Shown here one piece after another: positions 7,950 to 16,696 of a stretch of DNA of 42,293 nucleotides. The position numbers and the translations under genes were made by a program. The stretch covers positions 1 to 42,293 of the forward strand of contig JAFQLV010000046.1 in assembly GCA_017396515.1 (NCBI GenBank). The letters are read 5' to 3'. This DNA comes from Clostridia bacterium. GTDB taxonomy: Bacteria > Bacillota > Clostridia > Oscillospirales > Acutalibacteraceae. Under the pieces are notes generated by a model. That model made no database searches. It saw only the letters and a list, made by a program, of their open reading frames with translations, and was not told the origin of the DNA. The stretch's first letter is position 1, and every line of letters starts with the position of its first letter.

Positions 7950-8004
7950 CCTCGGCGGGAAAAGAGCTGATTCCTCTCCGATGCTCCCCCGCAATTCTGC
8001 ATTT
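7950..8004. repeat. 43-bp repeat plus heptamer remnant, copy 1
   Basis: Positions 7950-7992 match 8563-8605 at 42 of 43 bases by eye (one A/T difference). Read on the minus strand it starts GCGGGGGAGCATCGGAG and ends TTTTCCCGCCGAGG, so GCGGG and CCCGC can pair. On the outer side lies a degraded heptamer tract (AATGCAGAATT read on the minus strand). It sits directly upstream of the start of the gene at 7541-7939. Confidence 0.85.
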
Positions 8005-8024
8005 TGTACAGTGTAATATATAGC

Positions 8025-8534
8025 TCATATATTGCTACTATTTATATTATGGAATTCATCCCAAGACTTCGAAACTTCTTCAGGTTCTCTTATGTTATAC
8101 ATATTTCCTTCTTCATCTAAAGAGAAAATATTCTTAAAACAGTCCGGCATCTCATTATATTGTTTTTCTAACTGTTTGAAAAAAACATGAAAACACTCAT
8201 AATTGTATTTGTTTATTAAGTATGGCATTAAAAACACCGATCTCATACATTCATATTCCTGATAATTATATGGTGTATGCTTTGGTCTTTTCTTTAAAAT
8301 TTCCAACATTTTTGCCATTAAAACTTCCACTTCTTCTTCGGTTGCATAGGCCGAATATCCTCTTACAGCAAGCAATTTTCTATCGAGCGACCTTGTTTGT
8401 TTAAACACCTTAACAAAAAAATCTTTGGCATCTTCCGGTAAATTTAACACCAGTTTCTTTAATATTTGCCACCTTATATATAAGTCTTTCGTTTGAAAAT
8501 ACTCTTCCATTAATTCATTGGTGTTTTTCTCCAT
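8025..8534 (-). CDS. Hypothetical helical protein, accessory (169 residues)
   Basis: Not recognised. The protein starts MEKNTNELMEEYFQTKDLYI and looks entirely alpha-helical, with HEAT-like alternation (IRWQILKKLVLNLPEDAKDF, RKLLAVRGYSAYATEEEVEV). It has no signal peptide or membrane segment. The start ATG at 8534 follows ACGGAGGTAAAAT. It is visibly AT-richer than the surrounding housekeeping genes. Together with the gene at 7541 it forms a small accessory patch between repeats. Proteins of this size and look are often immunity proteins without their toxin, but nothing in the sequence proves this. Confidence 0.72.
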   Translation of the reverse strand: MEKNTNELMEEYFQTKDLYIRWQILKKLVLNLPEDAKDFFVKVFKQTRSLDRKLLAVRGYSAYATEEEVEVLMAKMLEILKKRPKHTPYNYQEYECMRSVFLMPYLINKYNYECFHVFFKQLEKQYNEMPDCFKNIFSLDEEGNMYNIREPEEVSKSWDEFHNINSSNI

Positions 8535-8562
8535 ATTTTACCTCCGTAATTTCTTCGCTCTT

Positions 8563-8632
8563 CCTCGGCGGGAAAAGAGCTGTTTCCTCTCCGATGCTCC
8601 CCCGCGATTGCTAATTGCTAATTACAAATTGT
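8563..8632. repeat. 43-bp repeat plus heptamer arm, copy 2
   Basis: The 43-bp unit (8563-8605) is followed by a clear heptamer arm: GATTGCTAATTGCTAATTAC (8605-8625 region), with unit ATTGCTA. Its left end lies about 30 bp upstream of the start of the gene at 8025-8534, as copy 1 does for its own gene. The arm and unit junction reads GCG-ATT, as in the other elements of this window. Confidence 0.85.
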
Positions 8633-8660
8633 AATAAAGCTGCCGCTTTCGCGACAGCTT
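8630..8660 (-). terminator. Terminator of the P-loop protein gene
   Basis: On the minus strand, AAGCTGTCGC-GAAA-GCGGCAGCTT (8660-8637) is a 10-bp stem with one mismatch and a GAAA tetraloop, followed by TATTACAATTT. It lies 12 bp after the stop of the gene at 8672-9091. Confidence 0.75.
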
Positions 8661-8671
8661 CGTGTTTGTTA

Positions 8672-9091
8672 TTATTCAAGAACTGTGCAGTAGTTGAAGA
8701 TTGCTGCGGGAAGTTCGTCCTTATCAGCTGAGATTGTGAAAACGAAGTTCTTTTCGTGTGCTGAAGCCAGCTCGTAAATCTGCTCAAGGAATTCAGCAAG
8801 AGCTTCGTAGTTTCTGCCACCGATGCGAAGAGTTGCATCAACGAGAACATCTGTGATGTCGTGGTTGCCTGCACATACACCTGCAAGGAAGCCGAAGAAT
8901 GAAGCATAGCCCTTAATCTCGTAATCGTCAGTTGCAATAAGTCTTGCCTGATAATTAACATCATATGTTAACTTGGTTTCTTTCTCAACGCAAACAACAT
9001 TGCCCTTTGATGTTTCAACAGCCTGGTTTACGCAAGAAATCAAGCGCTTTGTCTTTCCTGAACCTTTGTGTCCTAAAATAATAGAAATCAT
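8672..9091 (-). CDS. Small P-loop NTPase, unknown role
   Basis: A 139-residue protein starting MISIILGHKGSGKTKRLISC. Residues 7-14 (GHKGSGKT) form a Walker A motif, and DVLVDA at 81-86 is a plausible Walker B. The rest contains a short alpha/beta core (NFVFTISADKDELPAAI near the end). It is too short for a kinase with a lid domain or an AAA module. Its partner and substrate are unknown, and I do not recognise a named family. The start follows AAAGGAGGAATTATAA, a very strong site, and a clear terminator follows, so it is a real single-gene transcript or the end of one. Confidence 0.85.
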   Translation of the reverse strand: MISIILGHKGSGKTKRLISCVNQAVETSKGNVVCVEKETKLTYDVNYQARLIATDDYEIKGYASFFGFLAGVCAGNHDITDVLVDATLRIGGRNYEALAEFLEQIYELASAHEKNFVFTISADKDELPAAIFNYCTVLE

Positions 9092-9164
9092 TTATAATTC
9101 CTCCTTTTATTTATTGCTTCACAGATGCTTTTGACATCTGCTATTCAATTACACCTTTATTATA

Positions 9165-10505
9165 TCACTTATTGAGTCTTTCTTCAAGTACTTCTTTCTC
9201 ATTTTCATAGCCGGGTTTGCCTAAAAGTGCAAACATATTTCTCTTATAGCTTTCAACACCGGGCTGGTCAAAGGGATTGATGCCTAAAACATAGCCTGAA
9301 ATAGCACAAGCCTTCTCGAAGAAGTAAATGAGATAGCCAAGTGATGCTTCTGTCATATCATCAGCCTTGATGATAATGTTGGGCACTCCGCCGTCATTAT
9401 GAGCGAGAACTGTGCCCTGATATGCCTTTTCATTGACATAAGAAATGCTCTTGCCTGTAAGGAAGTTAAGTCCGTCAACATTTTCCGGGTCTTCCTTAAT
9501 GAAGATTTCCTGCTTGGGCTTTTTGAAGGAGACAACTGTCTCAAACATAATTCTTTCGCCCTCCTGGATATACTGACCGAGAGAGTGAAGGTCTGTTGAG
9601 AAAATTGCGGAAGTTGGGAAAAGTCCCTTGTTTTCCTTGCCTTCGCTTTCGCCGAAAAGCTGCTTGAGCCATTCATTCATCATTGTGAAGCAAGGCTCAT
9701 AGCTGATGAACATTTCTGTTTTCTTGCCCTTATTGTAAAGAGCGTTTCTGATAGCTACATATTTATAGCAATCGTTTTCATTTATATCAGTGCTCATAAG
9801 CTCCTGGCGGGCATTTGCCGCACCGAGCATAAGAGCATCAATATCAATTCCTGCAGCAGCAATGGGAAGAAGACCAACTGCAGTGAGCACGCTGTATCTG
9901 CCGCCAACATCATCAGGTACAACAAAGGTCTCGTAGCCTTCTCTGTCAGCAAGGTTTTTAAGGGTACCCTTAGCTTTATCTGTGGTAACGAAAATTCTTT
10001 CTGCAGCTCCCTGCTTGCCGTACTTTTCGGTGAGCATCTCACGGAAAATTCTGAAGGCAATTGCAGGCTCTGTTGTTGTGCCTGACTTTGAAATAACATT
10101 GACGCTGAAATCCTTACCGTCGCATATTTCAATAAGCTCACTCAGAGATGATGATGAAATGCTGTTACCTGAGAAATAAATTGCAGGTGTTCCCTTGTGA
10201 AGGTCGTTATAATTCTGGCTCTTGATAAACTCAATAGCTGCTCTTGCACCGAGATATGAGCCGCCTATGCCTATAACGATAAGAACATCGCTGTTTTTCT
10301 TTATCTTTTCTGCTGCCGCTTTGATTCTTGCAAATTCTTCCTTATCATAGTCCACGGGGAGATCAACCCAACCTGTGAAATCGGAGCCTGCACCTGTTTT
10401 ATTGTGCAGAGCTTCATGAGCTGCCGTAATTTTATCCTGATATGAAAGGATTTCTTCATCGCTAACAAAAGCGGAAACATATTTTTTCTTAAACTCTAAT
10501 GCCAT
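9165..10505 (-). CDS. pgi: Glucose-6-phosphate isomerase
   Basis: Interconverts glucose 6-phosphate and fructose 6-phosphate in glycolysis. The 446-residue length fits the shorter Firmicutes form. Visible motifs: [53 protein letters not shown] (signature), [18 protein letters not shown] (catalytic Glu region) and [17 protein letters not shown] (Lys near the C-terminus). The start ATG follows AGGAGACCCGGTTTA. A consensus-like promoter lies about 40-65 bp upstream. Single-gene transcription is likely. Confidence 0.97.
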   Translation of the reverse strand: MALEFKKKYVSAFVSDEEILSYQDKITAAHEALHNKTGAGSDFTGWVDLPVDYDKEEFARIKAAAEKIKKNSDVLIVIGIGGSYLGARAAIEFIKSQNYNDLHKGTPAIYFSGNSISSSSLSELIEICDGKDFSVNVISKSGTTTEPAIAFRIFREMLTEKYGKQGAAERIFVTTDKAKGTLKNLADREGYETFVVPDDVGGRYSVLTAVGLLPIAAAGIDIDALMLGAANARQELMSTDINENDCYKYVAIRNALYNKGKKTEMFISYEPCFTMMNEWLKQLFGESEGKENKGLFPTSAIFSTDLHSLGQYIQEGERIMFETVVSFKKPKQEIFIKEDPENVDGLNFLTGKSISYVNEKAYQGTVLAHNDGGVPNIIIKADDMTEASLGYLIYFFEKACAISGYVLGINPFDQPGVESYKRNMFALLGKPGYENEKEVLEERLNK

Positions 10506-10543
10506 TAAACCGGGTCTCCTAAATTAGTATATCTATTTGTTGT

Positions 10544-10572
10544 ATTTTAATATAAATTTGACGATTTGTCAA
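10544..10572 (-). promoter_or_regulatory. Predicted sigma-A promoter of pgi
   Basis: On the minus strand TTGACA (10572-10567), a 17-bp spacer, and TAAAAT (10549-10544). The -35 region reads TTGACAAATCGT, which is also found at the glpK promoter near 31340. Confidence 0.7.
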
Positions 10573-10590
10573 CCGATTAGACGATAATTA

Positions 10591-11742
10591 TTATGCACTT
10601 TTTGCAAGACTTCTCAAAAATCTGAGCATTATGTGTGCCAAAGTTGTTTTTTCCACAGCCTTTTCACTGATGAGATTATATTCGCTTATTACCTCGTCAC
10701 CGATTTTAAGCTGTACTCTGCCGAGAACCTGATTTTTTTCTACAGGTGCCTCAACATCTTCACTCAGAGTTATGACAGTTTCTATTTTACTTTTCAGCCC
10801 TGACTCAAGAGTAATGGGTGCAACACCTATGATAACAGGCTTTATAATAGCCTCAACACCTCTGAGGACCTTGACCTCACCGAAAAGCGAGGAATCTATC
10901 TGCGGTGTAACCGTTTCAAAGTTTGCAAAGCCCCAGTTTAGCATTGCCTTTGCCCCCTCAAAGCGGTCTGTGCTGTTTTGTGCCCCCATAACAACAGCTA
11001 TAAGGTGAAGTCCGTCTCTCTCGGCAGAGGCACTCAGGCAATGACCTGCCTTTGATGTGGTACCCGTTTTCAGTCCTGTTGTGCCGCTGTAAAAGCGGAC
11101 TAATTTGTTTGTGTTGACAAGCTGTGTTTCTCCGTTTCTCAATGAATCCATCCACACTGTTGTGTAGGTTCTTATCCTCTCGTGTGATAGAAGCTCCCTT
11201 GACATAATTGCAATATCCATAGCCGTTGTCAGGTGCTCAGCGGTGTCATCGTCAAGACCTGAACAGTTGACAAAATTAGTGTTTTCCATACCGAGCTCTT
11301 TTGCTCTGTCGTTCATCATTTTAACGAAGGCCTCTTCACTGCCTGCTATGTGCTCACCCAGAGCCGTGCAGGCATCGTTTGCACTGCCTATTGCTGTGGC
11401 ACGCAGCAGCTCGTCAACAGTCATAGTCTCCCCCTCCTTAAGCCATATCTGGCTGCCGCCCTTGCCTGCGGCAACATTGCTTGTTGTTACCGTATCCGTA
11501 AGAGCCATTTTGCCGCTGTCGAGTGCTTCCATAAATAAAAGCAGAGGCATTATCTTTGTCACCGATGCCGGGTAAAGCTTTTCATTTTCATTAAAGCTAT
11601 AAAGCACCTCACCTGTGGAAGCATCCATAAGCAGAGCCGACTTTGCCTTGACATCAATAACAGTTTCCCCCTGGGCATGTGAAATAATACCAAAGGGAAG
11701 AATTAAAATTAAACACAGTAAACCTGAAAAAAGCTTTTTCAA
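10591..11742 (-). CDS. D-alanyl-D-alanine carboxypeptidase (PBP5/DacF type)
   Basis: A 383-residue low-molecular-weight penicillin-binding protein that trims the terminal D-Ala of peptidoglycan stems. A signal peptide spans about residues 1-23 (MKKLFSGLLCLILILPFGII). The three active-site motifs are S60-V-T-K63, S120-A-N122 and K225-T-G227. A PBP5 C-terminal beta domain follows at about 285-365, and the end (AHIMLRFLRSLAKS) looks like the amphipathic membrane anchor of this family. The start codon is TTG (11742), supported by AGGTGATATACA just upstream. It is divergent from mtaB. It may be dacF or a general dacA-like gene; sequence alone does not decide. Confidence 0.93.
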   Translation of the reverse strand: MKKLFSGLLCLILILPFGIISHAQGETVIDVKAKSALLMDASTGEVLYSFNENEKLYPASVTKIMPLLLFMEALDSGKMALTDTVTTSNVAAGKGGSQIWLKEGETMTVDELLRATAIGSANDACTALGEHIAGSEEAFVKMMNDRAKELGMENTNFVNCSGLDDDTAEHLTTAMDIAIMSRELLSHERIRTYTTVWMDSLRNGETQLVNTNKLVRFYSGTTGLKTGTTSKAGHCLSASAERDGLHLIAVVMGAQNSTDRFEGAKAMLNWGFANFETVTPQIDSSLFGEVKVLRGVEAIIKPVIIGVAPITLESGLKSKIETVITLSEDVEAPVEKNQVLGRVQLKIGDEVISEYNLISEKAVEKTTLAHIMLRFLRSLAKSA

Positions 11743-11790
11743 TGTATATCACCTCGATTATAGATATGAAAGTTTAAAATGAAATAAAAC

Positions 11791-11819
11791 TTGACCTTTA
11801 ATCAATCGTGATATATAAT
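11791..11819 (+). promoter_or_regulatory. Predicted sigma-A promoter of mtaB
   Basis: TTGACC (11791-11796), a 17-bp spacer and a perfect TATAAT (11814-11819), about 36 bp upstream of the mtaB ATG. Confidence 0.7.
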
Positions 11820-11855
11820 TTTTCCTGTAACTACTAAATCAATGAGGCTGAATAA

Positions 11856-13151
11856 ATGAAAGTTAAATTCTACACCCTTGGCTGTAAGGTCAATCAGTAT
11901 GAAACTCAGGCAATGGGCGAGGCACTGAAAAAAATGGGCTATGAAACGGCAAACGGCAATGAGGAAGCTGACATTTTTATTGTCAATTCCTGCACCGTTA
12001 CGGCAGAGTCCGACAGAAAGACCCGTCAGGCTGTGCGCCGCTTTAAAAGACAGAACCCTCACGGCATTGTGGTGCTAACAGGCTGTATGCCTCAGGCGTA
12101 TCCCGAAAAGGCAAAGGAGCTGCTTGAGGCCGACATAGTTTTGGGCAACAAAAATAACAGGGACCTGCCCCGTATGCTTGAAAGCTACATTAAATACGGC
12201 TCAAGAGTTTTTGATATAAGCGAGCATAAAACAGGTGACAGCTTTCAGGGTGACACAATAACCTCTTTCGACGAGAGAACGAGAGCCTATGTAAAAATTC
12301 AGGACGGCTGCAACCGCTTCTGCTCCTACTGCATCATACCCTACTCACGCGGCAGAGTACGCTCAAAGCCTCTGAGCCAACTGAAAAACGAGCTTGATGC
12401 CTTAAGCAAAAACGGCTATAAGGAGGTTGTGCTCGTGGGCATCAACCTTTCCTCCTACGGCTCAGATATAGGCTGCAGCTTCCCCGAGGCTGTGAAAATT
12501 GCCAACGATACCGAGGGAATTTTGCGTGTGCGTCTGGGCTCACTTGAGCCCGACCACCTGACAGATGAGGTTATTGAGGCACTTTCAAAGTGCGAAAAGC
12601 TCTGCCCTCAGTTTCACATTTCACTGCAAAGCGGCTGTGACAAAACCCTTAAGGCAATGAACCGCCATTACACTGCCGATGAATACAGAAAAATTGCAAA
12701 TAAGCTGCGTGAATGCTTTAAGGACTGCACCCTGACAACGGATATTATGGTTGGCTTTGCCGGAGAAACTCAGGAGGATTTTGAGGAAAGCCTTCATTTT
12801 GCAAAGGAGATCGCCTTTGAAAAGGTGCACATTTTCCCCTATTCAATAAGAAAAGGTACCCGTGCCGAAAAGCTGACGGGGCACCTTGATAAAAGCATAA
12901 AGGATGAACGCTGTAAAATCCTCACTGCACAGACGGATAAAATCAGGCAGGATTTCTTTTCCTCTCAGCTTGGCAGAAGCTACGGTGTGCTCATTGAGAG
13001 TAAAACCGACAGTGACGGATATTACACCGGTCACACGGCAAACTACATCCCCGTAAAAGTAAAACTGCCACAGGATTTCTGCGGCAGCATAGTTGATGTG
13101 ATTATAACCGAAGTCAGCACTGACGGTTACTGCATAGGCGAAATTATCTGA
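11856..13151 (+). CDS. mtaB: tRNA t6A37 methylthiotransferase MtaB
   Basis: A radical-SAM enzyme that converts t6A37 to ms2t6A37 in ANN-decoding tRNAs. The 431-residue protein starts MKVKFYTLGCKVNQYETQAM, the MtaB-type form of the MiaB family N-terminus. The UPF0004 cluster cysteines are C10, C46 (VNSCTV) and C77 (LTGCMPQ). The radical-SAM triad C152-x3-C156-x2-C159 lies in IQDGCNRFCSYCIIPYSRGR. A TRAM-type domain follows at the end. It meets the convergent tmcAL gene with an 8-bp overlap of coding ends; both act on tRNA. Confidence 0.95.
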   Translation: MKVKFYTLGCKVNQYETQAMGEALKKMGYETANGNEEADIFIVNSCTVTAESDRKTRQAVRRFKRQNPHGIVVLTGCMPQAYPEKAKELLEADIVLGNKNNRDLPRMLESYIKYGSRVFDISEHKTGDSFQGDTITSFDERTRAYVKIQDGCNRFCSYCIIPYSRGRVRSKPLSQLKNELDALSKNGYKEVVLVGINLSSYGSDIGCSFPEAVKIANDTEGILRVRLGSLEPDHLTDEVIEALSKCEKLCPQFHISLQSGCDKTLKAMNRHYTADEYRKIANKLRECFKDCTLTTDIMVGFAGETQEDFEESLHFAKEIAFEKVHIFPYSIRKGTRAEKLTGHLDKSIKDERCKILTAQTDKIRQDFFSSQLGRSYGVLIESKTDSDGYYTGHTANYIPVKVKLPQDFCGSIVDVIITEVSTDGYCIGEII

Positions 13152-14328
13152 CAATCTGAACAGAGTGTGTTTCCTCAAGGTTACACGCTCTTATTTTTTC
13201 GCTCATAAGTGAAAACAGGTCAGTGCTTCTGCACTCGGCTTCATAAATTTCTTTGCCTTTGCCCGACAGCCTTTGTGCTTCGGAATGCTTTGTAATTACG
13301 GGCAATGCTGTGTTCTCTTTAGCCTTGGCTATAAGTGAGAGTCCTCTTTCTTTTGCGGCAAGAATTTTTATATAGGGCGGTATGCCCTCGCTCCACTGCT
13401 TGTTTATGCCCAGATAAAGATTAATTACCTCACGGCGTACCCTTGCCATTGTGTAATTTTTGCTTTTTGCCTTATCATATAAGCTGTCAAGGCTGTCAGC
13501 AGCCTTTGCCGCCTCATAAATTCTTGAGGCAAGGCCCGTCCCGTCAGTGACATAAACAGAATATTCCTCTTTCGGTATGCTTCTGAGCTTTGAAATTATT
13601 GCCCTTTCGCAGTTATTGACGCAGCAGGGCAGATATCCTGCTTCACTGCTTTGTGAATAAAGTGCATATGCCTTTTCCGGCATAAATTCAGACCATTTCT
13701 CACCAAAGGGCAGCGACCTTATTTTAGAGGCACTTGCATAGCCCTCTTTTATCTCATCACTGTCGTGGTGTGTACCCTGCCGTTTTATGGGGAGTATGTC
13801 CCTTTCTTTGCCGTATTTTATAAGCCGGCTGATATATTCAATTGCAAGAGTGTTATTGGGAGAAGCAAGCAAATCCGCACAGTCTGTGCCGTAAAGCTCA
13901 CCTATTGCCTTCTGCTTTGCGGCAGGGAATACCGTTCCCTTGGCTGTTTCGCTTTTTATTATATCGGCAACAGCCCTTTCCTGTGCCGCCCTTGCACATT
14001 TTATGAGAAGGTCTGTGCTGCTGTTTTCACAGCCGAAGGACAGCATATCAATGCCGAAATTCATAAGCAGGCCCACACTGCCCCTTGCAAAGGTTTCGGC
14101 AGAGCTGCAGCTCCACGGGGTAGGCAGATCAATAACAATATCCGCTCCGCACATGACGGCAGCTTTTGCCCTGAGCCACTTATCAGCCACAGCACATTCT
14201 CCGCGCTGAACAAAGTTGCCGCTCATAACGCACACTATAAAGTCCGCACCTGCCTCACGGGTCTTTTTTATATGATATAAATGGCCCCTATGAAAGGGAT
14301 TATATTCGCAAACAATACCTGCAATCAT
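13144..14328 (-). CDS. tmcAL: tRNA(Met) cytidine acetate ligase
   Basis: TmcAL (YlbM) forms N4-acetylcytidine at the wobble position of elongator tRNA(Met), using acetate and ATP. The 394-residue protein starts MIAGIVCEYNPFHRGHLYHI, with the nucleotidyltransferase-type H13-x-G-H16 motif, then FIVCVMSGNFVQRGE and WLRAKAAVMCGADIVIDLP, all typical of the family. The start follows GGGGAGGAGGATGCGTA. The 3' end overlaps that of convergent mtaB by 8 bp. Confidence 0.94.
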   Translation of the reverse strand: MIAGIVCEYNPFHRGHLYHIKKTREAGADFIVCVMSGNFVQRGECAVADKWLRAKAAVMCGADIVIDLPTPWSCSSAETFARGSVGLLMNFGIDMLSFGCENSSTDLLIKCARAAQERAVADIIKSETAKGTVFPAAKQKAIGELYGTDCADLLASPNNTLAIEYISRLIKYGKERDILPIKRQGTHHDSDEIKEGYASASKIRSLPFGEKWSEFMPEKAYALYSQSSEAGYLPCCVNNCERAIISKLRSIPKEEYSVYVTDGTGLASRIYEAAKAADSLDSLYDKAKSKNYTMARVRREVINLYLGINKQWSEGIPPYIKILAAKERGLSLIAKAKENTALPVITKHSEAQRLSGKGKEIYEAECRSTDLFSLMSEKIRACNLEETHSVQIVR

Positions 14329-14387
14329 TACGCATCCTCCTCCCCTGATGATATATCTAATCTTATATATTTTTTGCTCTTATGTCA

Positions 14388-14422
14388 AGTAAAAAAATTA
14401 AGGACTGCCTTGAGGGCAGTCC
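14388..14422 (-). terminator. Terminator of the ferredoxin gene
   Basis: The minus strand reads GGACTGCC (14422-14415), loop CTCAA, GGCAGTCC (14409-14402), then TTAATTTTTTTAC. The 8-bp stem is perfect. It lies about 19 bp after the ferredoxin stop. Confidence 0.9.
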
Positions 14423-14440
14423 CTATCATAGCCTTTGCTA

Positions 14441-14611
14441 TTAGCCTTCGCTGATTGCTTCAACGGGGCATGAACCTGCGCAAGCGCCACACTCGATGCA
14501 AGTGTCAGCATCAATTACGAACTTGCCGTCTCCTTCGCTGATTGCTTCAACAGGGCAGTCTGCTGCACAAGCGCCGCAAGCAACACAGTTGTCACCAATT
14601 ACGTATGCCAT
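14441..14611 (-). CDS. 2[4Fe-4S] clostridial-type ferredoxin
   Basis: A 56-residue ferredoxin, MAYVIGDNCVACGACAADCP onward, with two CxxCxxCxxxCP clusters: Cys 9, 12, 15, 19 and Cys 38, 41, 44, 48. The two halves are near-repeats (both end CPVEAISEG), as in the ancestral duplication of this family. It carries low-potential electrons in the cytosol of anaerobes, for example for pyruvate:ferredoxin oxidoreductase or hydrogenase. The start ATG at 14611 follows AAGGAGGAAACATAA. A terminator directly downstream indicates a single-gene transcript. Confidence 0.95.
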   Translation of the reverse strand: MAYVIGDNCVACGACAADCPVEAISEGDGKFVIDADTCIECGACAGSCPVEAISEG

Positions 14612-14818
14612 TTATGTTTCCTCCTTGTAAATGTTTTTGTGATTTCATTTTAACACATAAAATAAAAATATCAATACCTTTTTCGAGGTTTTATGTGTTT
14701 TTTATGAAAAAATTATGTACGTTTATGCATTTATTTTCTAATTTGTAAATTTATTCACCCTTGAAAAGCAATGTTAGTTTTTGCTAACCGAAAGTGTCAA
14801 AAAATTAATTTATAACTA

Positions 14819-14847
14819 TTGTAAAAAGAATGATTTTATTGTATAAT
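14819..14847 (+). promoter_or_regulatory. Predicted sigma-A promoter of holB-ricT
   Basis: TTGTAA (14819-14824), a 17-bp spacer and perfect TATAAT (14842-14847), 35 bp upstream of the holB start. The 270-bp gap between ferredoxin and holB is otherwise AT-rich without other recognisable features. Confidence 0.7.
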
Positions 14848-14882
14848 ATTCCGGAATATGAAGAAATATGTGAGGAATAAGC

Positions 14883-15764
14883 GTGTTTGAGGATATAAAT
14901 ATTGCTCCGGCTTTAAAAAACAGATTAAAAAGTGCCCTTGATGCGTCAAGGCTTTCTCATGCACTTATACTTGAAGGCTCAGATGAACAAACGAGAATCA
15001 ATACAGCCAAGGCAATTGCCATGCACCTGCTTTGCAAGGGTGACAGCAAGCCCTGCACGGTATGCTCATCCTGCACCAAAGTCAGAAACGCTTCACACCC
15101 TGACCTTCATATACTCACCAAAGACGAAAAAAGCTCGATGATTAAGGTTGACACCGTAAGAGATATCAAAGCTAAAGCTACGGTGCTGCCCAACGACGGC
15201 GATAAAAGTGTTTTTATTATCTGCGAGGCTCAGCTGATGAATGTGCAGGCACAGAATGCACTGCTTAAAATTTTTGAGGAGCCTTCAAGGCATGTGAGCT
15301 TTATACTCACCTGCCCGTCAAAATCGTCACTGCTTGAAACTATAACCTCAAGAGCTACAGCCTACACCTTAGGCGAAGAAACCGGCACTTTTTCAGATGA
15401 ATTATCTGAGCGTGCGGCACAGACAGCACAGGAGCTGCTCGTATGCTTCATAGACGAAAGTGAATTACAGTTCATAAAACAAACAGCAGTTTTCCGCAAG
15501 GATAAGCAGTTTTTCCTTCTGACACTCCAGGCGGCACTGCCTATAATAAGAGATGCTCTTGTTCTCGCAAGCGGCGGCAGGGTACTTATGAGTGACGCTG
15601 AAGAGGCAGCAAAAAAGCTGAAAAATGCCCTTACCCAGAAAAAGCTTCTTGAGCTTATAGAGGTTACGGGCAAGCTCATAGAAAACACAGAAAATGCGGC
15701 TAATCACAACTTAAGCATAACCAGACTCAGTGCCGTGTTTTACTCCATAAAGCAGAAAGGATAA
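14883..15764 (+). CDS. holB: DNA polymerase III delta' subunit
   Basis: A clamp-loader subunit of 293 residues. HALILEGSDEQTRINTAKAI occupies the P-loop place but lacks the GxxGxGKT sequence, as usual for the non-hydrolysing delta' subunit. The zinc-binding region CTVCSSCTKVRNASHPDLH, then IKVDTVRDIKAKATVLPNDG, NALLKIFEEPSRHVSFILTC and the SRAT sensor segment follow. The start is GTG at 14883 after GAGGAATAAGC. ricT follows after 6 bp, the usual holB-ricT order in Firmicutes, so the two form an operon. Confidence 0.93.
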   Translation: MFEDINIAPALKNRLKSALDASRLSHALILEGSDEQTRINTAKAIAMHLLCKGDSKPCTVCSSCTKVRNASHPDLHILTKDEKSSMIKVDTVRDIKAKATVLPNDGDKSVFIICEAQLMNVQAQNALLKIFEEPSRHVSFILTCPSKSSLLETITSRATAYTLGEETGTFSDELSERAAQTAQELLVCFIDESELQFIKQTAVFRKDKQFFLLTLQAALPIIRDALVLASGGRVLMSDAEEAAKKLKNALTQKKLLELIEVTGKLIENTENAANHNLSITRLSAVFYSIKQKG

Positions 15765-15770
15765 TAAATT

Positions 15771-16640
15771 ATGGCAGAGGTAATTTCAGTCAGATTTAAA
15801 GAGGTAGGCAAGAACTACTATTTTGACCCTCAGGGCAAACAATATAAAAACGGCAATAAGGTTATTGTTGAAACGGCAAGAGGCCTTGAATTCGGTGAGG
15901 TTTCAATCGGCAACAGAGAAATCCCCGACGAGGAAATTACTGCTCCTCTCAAGAGTGTTATCCGCAGTGCCACGGCAAAGGATTTTGCCACAGTTGAAGA
16001 AAATAAAAAGAAGGAAAAAGAAGCCTTTGAAATCTGCCACAAAAAAATTGCAGAGCACAAGCTGCTTATGAAGCTTGTGGATGTGGAATATACCTTTGAC
16101 AGAAACAAAATACTTTTCTATTTCACCGCTGACAACAGAGTGGATTTCAGAGAGCTTGTCAAGGACCTTGCAGCTATTTTTCACACAAGGATTGAGCTTC
16201 GTCAGATAGGTGTCAGAGACGAAAGCAAAAAGGTGGGCGGTCTCGGCATCTGCGGCAGACCCTTCTGCTGCAGCACCTTCCTCGGCTCCTTCCAGCCTGT
16301 TTCAATCAAAATGGCAAAGGAACAGAGTCTCTTCCTGAGCACTGCAAAAATCAGCGGCACCTGCGGCAGACTTATGTGCTGCCTTAAATATGAGCAGGAG
16401 GCCTACGAGCACCTTTTAAGAGTAACCCCTAAAAACGGCGCTATTGTGGACACTGCCGAGGGTCGCGGCACGGTTGTGGACTTTAATCTTCTCACCGGCA
16501 AGCTTAAGGTTTCTCTTGACAAGAGACCCGAGGCAGCACCTATTGAGGTAAACAGAAAAGAAGTAAAGCTCATTAAGGATAATCAGATTAAGGTTGATCA
16601 GAAAGAGCTTGAAGAGCTCGGTGCAATGGAAGGCAACTGA
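15771..16640 (+). CDS. ricT: PSP1 domain protein RicT (YaaT)
   Basis: A 289-residue member of the stage 0 sporulation / PSP1 family. In Bacillus subtilis RicT forms a complex with RicA and RicF that carries iron-sulfur clusters and promotes RNA processing by RNase Y; it affects sporulation and competence. Conserved cysteines are visible at 161, 166, 167 (GICGRPFCC) and 198, 203, 204 (GTCGRLMCCLKYE). The N-terminus, ISVRFKEVGKNYYFDPQG, is typical. It lies 6 bp downstream of holB. The presence of spo0A in this window fits a spore-former lineage. Confidence 0.92.
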   Translation: MAEVISVRFKEVGKNYYFDPQGKQYKNGNKVIVETARGLEFGEVSIGNREIPDEEITAPLKSVIRSATAKDFATVEENKKKEKEAFEICHKKIAEHKLLMKLVDVEYTFDRNKILFYFTADNRVDFRELVKDLAAIFHTRIELRQIGVRDESKKVGGLGICGRPFCCSTFLGSFQPVSIKMAKEQSLFLSTAKISGTCGRLMCCLKYEQEAYEHLLRVTPKNGAIVDTAEGRGTVVDFNLLTGKLKVSLDKRPEAAPIEVNRKEVKLIKDNQIKVDQKELEELGAMEGN

Positions 16641-16696
16641 TATCAGAGTTCGCATCATATTAGCCACCCTACAGATGAAAGGAAAGGAAAATTCAA

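Noticed and set aside
7940-8002. N-terminal extension of the 7541 gene through the repeat
   Set aside because: The frame is open, but the peptide would be encoded by the repeat itself, and a good ribosome binding site supports the start at 7939.
7477-8660. Integron cassette array with attC sites
   Set aside because: No RYYYAAC/GTTRRRY core sites are visible in the 43-bp repeats and no integrase gene is present; the cassette-like order is reported only as a pattern.
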